The translations under genes were made by a program, and so were the position numbers. A stretch of 7,419 nucleotides of DNA from an uncultured Atopobium sp. GTDB taxonomy: Bacteria > Actinomycetota > Coriobacteriia > Coriobacteriales > Atopobiaceae. Below the pieces are notes generated by a model. It made no database searches. It had not been told where the DNA came from and saw only the letters and a program-made list of their open reading frames with translations. This document shows, one piece after another, positions 1 through 4,909 of this stretch (the first letter of the stretch is position 1; each line of letters starts with the position of its first letter). The stretch is from positions 1 to 7,419 of the forward strand of contig CALKRF010000062.1 in NCBI GenBank assembly GCA_937990665.1. Reading direction: 5' to 3'.

Positions 1-426
1 CAGGCTGATTGGCTTATGCGCTACTATGCGTTTTCTCCTGATGAGTTGGTTTCTCCAGAAACACCTTGGCTTGATTTAGAAATTGATCCAAAGCTTGGAT
101 GGGCGCTGGCACATCTTAATCAATTTCCTGTAGAGATTATGGATGCTCCACTAGAAATACTTTTACGAGTGCCCGGTATTGGCCCTACCGGCGCACGAAG
201 AATTATTGCTGCAAGAAGACGGTCTCGCCTCACCTTTGATGATCTTAAACGGCTGGGAATACAGCTCAAACGATCTCATCACTTTCTCACCTGCTGTGGC
301 GTAAGGGATGCCTCAGCTCCACTTGACCAAGAACTGATTAAACAGAGGGTAATTGCTGATGCCAAAGCAAGTTCGTACAACAAAACAAGACGTCGTATTG
401 AGTCCTCTCAACTCAGGCTCTTCTGA
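1..426 (+). CDS. Putative DNA modification/repair radical SAM protein, C-terminal part (5' end outside window)
   Basis: The frame is open from base 1 (Gln-Ala-Asp-Trp-Leu-Met...), so the ATG at 16 is internal and the gene starts upstream of the window. About 141 C-terminal residues are present; the family (TIGR03916, rSAM_link_UDG) is roughly 400 residues, so the radical-SAM barrel and its CxxxCxxC cluster are not visible here. What is seen is a helix-hairpin-helix DNA-binding segment, with LLRVPGIGPTGARRIIAARR at about residues 52-71 of the fragment, then a second short helical unit ending FLTCCG. After that comes a polar tail of about 40 residues ending in QLRLF, which resembles a sliding-clamp binding motif. 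The next gene (DUF4130) overlaps its end by 68 bp, and this pairing is the hallmark of the family. A role in DNA repair or base modification is inferred from HhH and from family members linked to uracil-DNA glycosylase; the reaction is unknown. Confidence 0.85.
   Translation, partial: QADWLMRYYAFSPDELVSPETPWLDLEIDPKLGWALAHLNQFPVEIMDAPLEILLRVPGIGPTGARRIIAARRRSRLTFDDLKRLGIQLKRSHHFLTCCGVRDASAPLDQELIKQRVIADAKASSYNKTRRRIESSQLRLF
344..349 (+). promoter_or_regulatory. Ribosome binding site for the DUF4130 gene, inside the upstream gene
   Basis: AGAGGG lies 9 bp before the ATG at 359 and only 3 bp before the in-frame TTG at 353, so it selects the ATG. It lies within the coding sequence of the radical-SAM gene. 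Confidence 0.6.
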
Positions 427-1411
427 ACAAAGTGTAGAGCTTGTCTCGCTTGTTCAGAGGCTTACAAGACTCTCCAAGCCTCAGAAGGTTGTTATCTCCT
501 GTAATCCAAGCTTAGAAGGCGTTGTAGGAGCTGTAGGGCTCACCTATCTCTCGCATGCTAACCCAGCACACGTACGTCTTGTTAGAGAAAGCTTTTGTCA
601 GCCTAGCCTTGGGGAGCATGTTCTCTGTGGACCAGATCCTTCTGATAACTCAGTAGTAGCCTTGGCTAAACGAGTTCTAACTGGACTAGAGAAGAAAGTA
701 GGCACAAGAGAAATAACACGTCGCATTGTTCTAGCATGTGCTTCAGATGCTCATACTATGCCGGAGATTGTGCATAGGTACATCCGTCTTGCATTCTCCT
801 ATGGCATAGGAGCGCTTGAAGATATTGCTGACCCAACCGTGGCAGAATTTAACGCATTAGCCAGACAAGTAGAAACTGAACGAGAGCACACGCGTCAATT
901 TGTTCGATTTTCTCGCATGTCAGACGGCTCTTTCATGTCTGTGTTTCAGCCTAATGCAAACGTAGTACCACTAACCTGCAATTACTTTGTCAAACGGATG
1001 AGCACGGAACGATTTTTTATTGTTGATCCAGCTCACCATATAGTCAGTTTTTATGCCCCAGAAATGAAGACCTTTGGAACTATTCAGCTTGATGACACTT
1101 CTTTAGAAGAGCTGCTCTCTAGAACAGACCTTGCAACTGATGAGAAATACGTGCAAGCCATGTGGAGACGCTTCTACAAAGGAGTTGGTCTAGAAGGTCG
1201 CGGACCTGCAGAGAGGGGTTACGATTTGCGCGCTCATTGGATGCCAAAGCGTGTTTGGCAAGGGCTTCCTGAGCTTACCGCAACCACAAGTGCAGAAGCT
1301 GCGCGTAGCCAAGGTGTACCCGCTCGCTATCAGGGACGAGAAAACAGAAAGGATGTGCATCATATAGAACAGAAGCAGGCGTTTAACCATGAGCTTACCT
1401 CTGGGTTATAA
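359..1411 (+). CDS. DUF4130 family 'probable DNA metabolism protein' (radical-SAM partner)
   Basis: This 350-residue protein belongs to the TIGR03915/DUF4130 family, which occurs almost always beside the TIGR03916 radical-SAM protein. Family-like features run in order: an N-terminal segment with a small-residue-rich core (about residues 45-65), a helical middle with HRYIRLAFSYG, an E.EH..QFVRFSR stretch, QPNANVVPL, a FFIVD strand and the closing W...FYKGV and HWMPKRVWQGLPEL signature at about 293-306. About 44 extra polar residues follow the family end, and there is no uracil-DNA glycosylase domain, although some relatives carry that fusion. ATG at 359 is preferred because AGAGGG lies at 344-349 with 9 bp spacing; a TTG at 353 is in frame but too close to that site. 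The start sits inside the upstream gene, which suggests translational coupling. Biochemical function is unknown; the partner context points to DNA repair or modification. Confidence 0.85.
   Translation: MPKQVRTTKQDVVLSPLNSGSSEQSVELVSLVQRLTRLSKPQKVVISCNPSLEGVVGAVGLTYLSHANPAHVRLVRESFCQPSLGEHVLCGPDPSDNSVVALAKRVLTGLEKKVGTREITRRIVLACASDAHTMPEIVHRYIRLAFSYGIGALEDIADPTVAEFNALARQVETEREHTRQFVRFSRMSDGSFMSVFQPNANVVPLTCNYFVKRMSTERFFIVDPAHHIVSFYAPEMKTFGTIQLDDTSLEELLSRTDLATDEKYVQAMWRRFYKGVGLEGRGPAERGYDLRAHWMPKRVWQGLPELTATTSAEAARSQGVPARYQGRENRKDVHHIEQKQAFNHELTSGL
409..423 (+). other. C-terminal QLRLF pentapeptide, putative beta-sliding-clamp binding motif
   Basis: The last five sense codons of the radical-SAM gene (CAA CTC AGG CTC TTC, then TGA) encode QLRLF. 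The established bacterial DnaN-binding consensus is QL(S/D)LF, typically on a flexible terminus. Here it follows a polar, basic, probably disordered tail, which is the usual setting. Four of five positions match; Arg at position 3 is a deviation. Clamp binding is an inference. Confidence 0.5.
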
Positions 1412-1437
1412 GGTTACTGCTTAAGACGACTTATACC

Positions 1438-1465
1438 AAAAAAGCGCCCAGCAAAGCTGGACGCT
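1438..1465 (-). terminator. Rho-independent terminator of the division gene cluster, after divIVA
   Basis: Read on the minus strand, AGCGTCCAGC (1465-1456), a TTT loop and GCTGGGCGCT (1452-1443) form a 10 bp stem with a single G-U pair. A run of at least five T residues follows (1442-1438). It begins 27 bp after the divIVA stop. On the plus strand the same hairpin is not followed by a T run, so it would stop transcription from the convergent DUF4130 gene only weakly, if at all. Confidence 0.9.
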
Positions 1466-1492
1466 TATCAGTTCAAATGAAATGACTATAAC

Positions 1493-2128
1493 TTAGTCAA
1501 GATCGTTGAAGTCACCAGCTGCAGGTGCAGGTGCGGAAACCTGAGTCTGCTGTGCTGCAGGCTGTGCAGCATTCTGGGAACCAGTTGGAGTATTGTTGGT
1601 AAGAACGGTCTCTGGGAAGACAGAATCTGCATCATCAAGGAAGTGCTGGAGGAGCTTACGGTACTCAGCGCGGAAGTCCTCACGGGACTGCTTGAGGCGA
1701 TCAATCTCATCAAGCTCAGTCTGCTTCTCTGCAAGAGCCTGACGGATAACCTCACGAGCCTTCTGGTCTGCCTCGTTGCGGATGCGCTCAGCGTTTGCAC
1801 GAGCGTCTGCAACAAGCTTATCTGCGCTCTGCTGAGCAACAATGAGGACCTGAGAAATCTGGTGCTCGGATGCAGCGATAGCGGCTGCGTTTGTCTCCTC
1901 AACAGAAGGAACGCTTGCGTTCTCCTCAAGGTTTGCAACCTGAGCCTGTGCTGCAGCGAGCTGCTGCTCAGTGCTGGTCAGACGGCCCTTAAGGTCAGCG
2001 ATCTTTTGAAGCATTGCATCAACCTCAGAAGAGAGCTGCTCAAGAAATGCGTCAACTTCCTCTGGATTGTAGCCGGTCTCAGCAGGAGAGAATGTCTGCT
2101 GCTCGATGTCTGCTGGTGTGATTGCCAT
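1493..2128 (-). CDS. divIVA: DivIVA-domain septum/pole scaffold protein
   Basis: This 211-residue protein begins ITPADIEQQTF...GYNPEEVDAFLEQL, the DivIVA N-terminal membrane-binding domain (residues 1-35). Coiled-coil segments follow at about 36-70 and 85-165, then a tail rich in Gln, Ala and Pro (about 175-205) ending FNDLD. DivIVA proteins (Wag31 in mycobacteria) oligomerise at negatively curved membrane at septa and poles and recruit division or growth proteins. The ATG at 2128 is supported by AAAGGG at 2141-2136 with 7 bp spacing. It is the last gene of the cluster, 79 bp after yggT, and is followed by a strong terminator. An oddity is that the positions equivalent to Phe17-Arg18 of the Bacillus subtilis protein, the membrane-inserting tip, are Glu17-Thr18 here. 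Family assignment is secure; whether it recognises poles in the usual way is open. Confidence 0.93.
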   Translation of the reverse strand: MAITPADIEQQTFSPAETGYNPEEVDAFLEQLSSEVDAMLQKIADLKGRLTSTEQQLAAAQAQVANLEENASVPSVEETNAAAIAASEHQISQVLIVAQQSADKLVADARANAERIRNEADQKAREVIRQALAEKQTELDEIDRLKQSREDFRAEYRKLLQHFLDDADSVFPETVLTNNTPTGSQNAAQPAAQQTQVSAPAPAAGDFNDLD

Positions 2129-2166
2129 CTTTGTTCCCTTTCAGTCTGCGAGTAGACGTACCACAC

Positions 2167-2172
2167 ATCATA
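2167..2172 (-). promoter_or_regulatory. Possible -10 element of a divIVA promoter
   Basis: On the minus strand TATGAT (2172-2167) matches TATAAT at five of six positions and would place a transcript start about 30 bp before the divIVA ATG. The upstream -35 is poor: TTGTCT is 20 bp away and the hexamers at 17-18 bp spacing match badly. A separate divIVA promoter is possible, but co-transcription with yggT is as likely. Confidence 0.25.
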
Positions 2173-2179
2173 ACTACTC

Positions 2180-2201
2180 AGTTTGTAATTAAAGACAAAC
2201 T
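2180..2201. repeat. AT-rich 7 bp inverted repeat between yggT and divIVA
   Basis: AGTTTGT (2180-2186) and ACAAACT (2195-2201) are perfect inverted copies around an 8-base AT-rich centre, 7 bp past the yggT stop. No T run follows on the minus strand, so it is not a convincing terminator. It could be an mRNA-processing hairpin or an operator overlapping the possible divIVA promoter. Confidence 0.35.
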
Positions 2202-2207
2202 AGTTTC

Positions 2208-2486
2208 CTATATTAGTATAAGACCCAGCGTCGAAATGGCAAAACGTTCCACAAGATTAAGCACAAAAAGCGCAATAATCGGTGAGAGGTCAACGCCAGA
2301 AATTGGAGGAATCACCTTCCTAAACACATTGAGATATGGCTCAACAATTTTGCCAATTGCCTCAAGAATGTTCTTAACCGAATCATTTGAAACGGTAATC
2401 CAAGAGGACAGGCACCATACCACAATGCAGACGCTGTAAATCCTAAACAAGGTATAGAGTGCGTTCAAAACATAATACGAGAACAC
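2208..2486 (-). CDS. yggT: YggT family small membrane protein
   Basis: This 92-residue hydrophobic protein has two membrane segments, at about residues 5-28 (LNALYTLFRIYSVCIVVWCL) and 68-90. Between them lies the family hallmark region: SSWI near residue 30 and VEPYLNVFRKVIPPISGVDLSPIIALFVL at about 48-76. Length and layout fit the YggT family, called YlmG in Gram-positives, whose gene usually sits between sepF and divIVA, as here. YlmG-type proteins have been linked to division and membrane protein or nucleoid organisation, but no biochemical activity is established. The start is GTG at 2486, because a strong GGAGGT (2496-2491) lies 4 bp upstream and the nearby ATG at 2473 is out of frame. 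The gap to the sepF stop is only 12 bp, which implies co-transcription and coupling. Confidence 0.92.
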   Translation of the reverse strand: MFSYYVLNALYTLFRIYSVCIVVWCLSSWITVSNDSVKNILEAIGKIVEPYLNVFRKVIPPISGVDLSPIIALFVLNLVERFAISTLGLILI

Positions 2487-2490
2487 AAAA

Positions 2491-2496
2491 ACCTCC
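2491..2496 (-). promoter_or_regulatory. Strong Shine-Dalgarno that fixes the GTG start of yggT
   Basis: GGAGGT on the minus strand lies within the 12 bp gap after the sepF stop, 4 bp before GTG at 2486. No other in-frame start codon lies within a usable distance, so this site decides the unusual GTG start. Confidence 0.8.
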
Positions 2497-2498
2497 AG

Positions 2499-3182
2499 TT
2501 ACCTGGTAATCTCTCCCTCATCAGCAAGCTTATCAAGATCAGCCTGCGTCAAAGAGACGCCATGAGGAAGTACAACAAAAACGCGGTCAGCAACTTCTTC
2601 AACAGCACCATCAAGGCCATAAGAAAGACCAAAGCTGAAGTCCAAAATTCTCTTAGCAACCTCGATGTTGGTGTTCTTAAAGATAAGAACAACTGGCTGA
2701 CCAGTACGAACACGGCGAACTACCGACTGAACATCGTCATAAGAAACAGGACGAAGAACATATGGTGGCAGCTGTCCAGAATAGCTTGTACGGCTCACAG
2801 GACGAAGACCAATATCGCCAGGAGTTGGCAGATTTGGGCTTACGGCGTGCTCGTAAGAAGGAGTGTATCCAGAGGGCTCCTGACGAGATGCATACGCAGA
2901 AGCACGGGAGCGCATATCCTGCTGAGGATTATAAGAAGCAGCCGGATTGGTGCTAATTGGCTTACCAGAGCGTGTGTAAACAGAAACACTCTCTGCCTCT
3001 GGTCTGGATGGATTGCCCAGTAGCCTATTAGAAGAACCCTGCTGTGCGCGGTCATCGTAGGAACGAGGAGAAGCTTCGTCTACCTCGTCGTAACCTTCGT
3101 CGCCGTAATACTCATCGTCGTAGTACTCATCGTCCTGACCACCACGAAGCTTTGCTCTTAGCGTATCAAGAATGCTCATCAT
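2499..3182 (-). CDS. sepF: SepF, FtsZ-associated membrane anchor
   Basis: This protein has 227 residues (226 if the second of two tandem ATGs is used; the AAAGG site is 4 bp before the first and 7 bp before the second). The N-terminal SILDTLRAKLRG is a short amphipathic helix of the kind that binds membrane in SepF. A very acidic, Tyr-rich segment (DDEYYDDEYYGDEGYDE, residues 17-33) and a long polar linker follow. The C-terminal SepF domain at about 139-215 contains YVLRPVSYDDVQSVV, QPVVLIF, the DFSFGLSYGLDG motif and RVFVVLP. SepF dimers polymerise, bind the FtsZ C-terminal peptide and tether Z-filaments to the membrane; in actinobacteria lacking FtsA it is the main anchor. No ftsA or zipA is seen in this cluster, consistent with that, although the rest of the genome is not visible. 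The gap to yggS is 58 bp, with no convincing promoter in it. Confidence 0.95.
   Translation of the reverse strand: MMSILDTLRAKLRGGQDDEYYDDEYYGDEGYDEVDEASPRSYDDRAQQGSSNRLLGNPSRPEAESVSVYTRSGKPISTNPAASYNPQQDMRSRASAYASRQEPSGYTPSYEHAVSPNLPTPGDIGLRPVSRTSYSGQLPPYVLRPVSYDDVQSVVRRVRTGQPVVLIFKNTNIEVAKRILDFSFGLSYGLDGAVEEVADRVFVVLPHGVSLTQADLDKLADEGEITR
3105..3134. repeat. Tandem 15 bp repeat inside sepF encoding DDEYY twice
   Basis: The units at 3105-3119 and 3120-3134 differ at one base and encode consecutive DDEYY pentapeptides on the minus strand. This is an in-frame duplication in the acidic linker next to the membrane helix, and such repeats can expand or contract without breaking the frame. Confidence 0.8.
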
Positions 3183-3240
3183 TGTGCCTTTCTGTAACGC
3201 ACGTAACTTCTTACTACTGTATCAAAAACTTGCAACTATT

Positions 3241-3975
3241 TTAGTGCCCACTCAACGTATAGGCTGGATCAAACAATACTCGACCCAGGCGAATAGTAGT
3301 AGAACCCTCTTCAATGGCATACGTAAAGTCATCACTCATGCCACAAGAAAGAACATCTAACTTCAAACCAACTTGCTCTCTCAGCTTGTCACGCAATTCT
3401 CTAAGTCCCGCAAACGTCCTCTTAGCGCGCTCTGGATCATCCTTTGGTGCCATAGTCATAAGTCCCACAACGGAAATATGAGGAAGCTCAACAATCCTTT
3501 GGATAGACTCAGACACCTCTTCTGGCGAGAAACCCGATTTTGAGGCTTCAGCGGAGACGTTTACCTCAAGTAACACAGACTCCTGAGAGTCCTTTGCTTC
3601 TGCACGCTTTGAAACCGCCTCTGCGAGGTGCTCAGAAGAAATTGAATGAATATAGCGAACCTTGCCAACTACCTGGTTAATCTTGTTCTTCTGAAGATTA
3701 CCAATCATGTCAAACGTTATTTCAGACGCAAAAGGAGTTTCAGATAAACTTGTCAGTTTATGTGTCAGCTCTTGTGGGCGATTCTCGCCAAAAACCCTAT
3801 AGCCTGCCTTATAAGCTGCAAGAACAGCTTCAACAGGAACCGTTTTGGAAACGGCCACAATTTCAATCTCAGAGACACTTCTGCCGGACTTTTCTGCAGC
3901 ATCCGCTACAAGCGACTCAATCTGAGCTTTGCGAGCCTGTATAAACTCAAGATATTCGTCTGAATCGTACGTCAT
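3241..3975 (-). CDS. yggS: YggS family pyridoxal phosphate homeostasis protein (PLPBP)
   Basis: The protein has 244 residues, the normal family size. It is a single alanine-racemase-like TIM barrel without the second domain of true racemases. The PLP lysine is in IVAVSKT (Lys44). Other family motifs are FGENRPQEL (62-70), IGNLQKNK (91-98), ESVLLEVNVS, SKSGFSPEE, VGLMTMAP, LSCGMSDDF (209-217) and the phosphate-binding EEGSTTIRLGR. The family binds PLP and balances B6 vitamers and amino acids; no catalytic turnover is established. The gene sits between pgeF and sepF, the conserved Gram-positive order. The start is uncertain: ATG at 3975 fits the family N-terminus and has a weak GAG 9 bp upstream, but in-frame ATGs at 3981, 3984 and 4002 and a TTG at 4005 add up to 10 residues. 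The residue before MIG is Asp, where many homologues have His. Confidence 0.92.
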   Translation of the reverse strand: MTYDSDEYLEFIQARKAQIESLVADAAEKSGRSVSEIEIVAVSKTVPVEAVLAAYKAGYRVFGENRPQELTHKLTSLSETPFASEITFDMIGNLQKNKINQVVGKVRYIHSISSEHLAEAVSKRAEAKDSQESVLLEVNVSAEASKSGFSPEEVSESIQRIVELPHISVVGLMTMAPKDDPERAKRTFAGLRELRDKLREQVGLKLDVLSCGMSDDFTYAIEEGSTTIRLGRVLFDPAYTLSGH

Positions 3976-4020
3976 AGCCATCATCTCTTGCGGTGAATAC
4001 ATCAATATCTTACGTAACGA

Positions 4021-4101
4021 TAAACGCTTCTCTGTAGATCTAAACGCTTCTCTGTAGTGCTAAACGTCTTCTCCGATAGCGCTAAACGTCTTCTACCCTA
4101 C
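4021..4101. repeat. Four imperfect 19-22 bp tandem repeats between pgeF and yggS
   Basis: The units begin at 4021, 4041, 4061 and 4083, each with TAAACG followed by CTTCTC or a close variant (the last two have TAAACGTCTTCT). Units 1 and 2 differ at only two bases, both near their 3' end. The three junctions form short palindromes of the form TAGNNCTA (TAGATCTA, TAGTGCTA, TAGCGCTA). The array starts at the pgeF stop codon and ends about 45 bp before the preferred yggS ATG. In the mRNA sense each unit carries a purine-rich GAGAAG. It could be a slippage-prone spacer, a repeated protein site or an mRNA element. Confidence 0.85.
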
Positions 4102-4907
4102 TTTGCAGCCATATAAGCAACAGCCGCATGCCTTCCGCACTTACCATGCTCTGCACGGTACGAGAAGAACCTCTCAGTGGTAGAGGCCGTCGAGTCAGTA
4201 ACCTCTTCAATAGCAGACTCTCGTACACCAGCATCTACCAGTGCAGCTCTGACAGCATATCCAAGATCTAAGTACCTCTCGCCAGATGTGCGGTCTACAA
4301 CGCCTGGACCAAACTCTTGTGAGAACATCTGAATGAGCTCAGGTGAAACCTCGTAGTCAGCACTGCCAATATGCGGGCCAATATAGGCTTTGACCTCGGA
4401 GGGTGTGGAGCCAGTTGCCTGGCAAAGTGCCTCGGTTGCACGCGCAGAAATGCGGGCAATTGTGCCTTTCCAGCCAGAATGTGCCACCGCAAATCCGCCG
4501 GGAGCTACAAGAATTACCGGAACGCAATCGGCAAAAGCCAACATCACAGGCGTATTTTGAACGGTACACACGATAGCGTCTGCACCAGCCTCTGCCTCAG
4601 CTTTAGCCAATTCAAAAGCCTCTGATGTATTGGAAGTCAGACAGACGACGTTGCTTCCGTGCACCTGATGAGGAATAAGGAGTTGCGAGAAGAACTCTTT
4701 TGCTCCAAGAGCCTCTAAGACTAGCTGACGATTCTTTTGCACCTGTTGCAGAATGTCTCCGCATCTGCTGCCCAGATTGAGGGAGCTAAACTCCCCTTCT
4801 GAAAAACCACCTGTACGCTCGGTAAATGCGAGCGTGACCCCGCATGGAACCTCAGGATCCATGAGCAGGGTCACGCCGTGTAAGCACTGTCTATTCAGCG
4901 CGCACAT
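4098..4907 (-). CDS. pgeF: Peptidoglycan editing factor / YfiH-LACC1 family purine nucleoside enzyme
   Basis: The protein has 269 residues, close to the usual 240-280. Family motifs run in order: VTLAFTERTGGFSEGEF.SLNLG (about 24-46), HQVHG (80-84), GADAIV (108-113), ADCVPV (126-131), AVAHSGWKGT (140-149), IGPHIG, YLDLGYAVRAAL and FFSYRAEHGKCGRHAA near the end. The expected Zn ligands His83, Cys128 and His143 are all present. Members have been described as multicopper-like polyphenol oxidases, then as purine nucleoside phosphorylase/adenosine deaminase enzymes; in Escherichia coli the homologue prevents misincorporation of serine in place of L-alanine in wall precursors. The ATG at 4907 lies 2 bp after the ftsZ stop without a clear Shine-Dalgarno, so translation probably depends on coupling to ftsZ. 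An in-frame ATG at 4862 (Met16) is a weaker alternative start. Confidence 0.93.
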   Translation of the reverse strand: MCALNRQCLHGVTLLMDPEVPCGVTLAFTERTGGFSEGEFSSLNLGSRCGDILQQVQKNRQLVLEALGAKEFFSQLLIPHQVHGSNVVCLTSNTSEAFELAKAEAEAGADAIVCTVQNTPVMLAFADCVPVILVAPGGFAVAHSGWKGTIARISARATEALCQATGSTPSEVKAYIGPHIGSADYEVSPELIQMFSQEFGPGVVDRTSGERYLDLGYAVRAALVDAGVRESAIEEVTDSTASTTERFFSYRAEHGKCGRHAAVAYMAAK

Positions 4908-4909
4908 GT

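Noticed and set aside
1443..1465. Bidirectional terminator also serving the plus-strand DUF4130 gene
   Set aside because: The stem is symmetric, but on the plus strand it is followed by ATCAGTTC, without a T run, so only the minus-strand role is well supported.
1486..1938. Alternative minus-strand frame inside divIVA
   Set aside because: The Ser/Leu/Arg-rich translation is a frame-shifted reading of the coiled-coil region; divIVA in the other frame has clear motifs and a ribosome site.
1643..2155. Plus-strand reading frame of 170 codons opposite divIVA
   Set aside because: The product is an unnatural Leu/Cys-rich sequence with no family likeness, and it lies antisense to a confident divIVA gene, so it is a composition shadow.
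2122..2439. Plus-strand reading frame opposite yggT
   Set aside because: It begins at a site without a ribosome signal, has no recognisable domain and is antisense to yggT.
4010..4017. TTACGTAA palindrome upstream of yggS as an operator
   Set aside because: An 8 bp palindrome is expected by chance at this length and the flanks are not symmetric; no known regulator can be assigned.
4021..4101. CRISPR-like array
   Set aside because: The units are adjacent without unique spacers, 19-22 bp long and divergent, with no cas genes nearby. They are simple tandem repeats.
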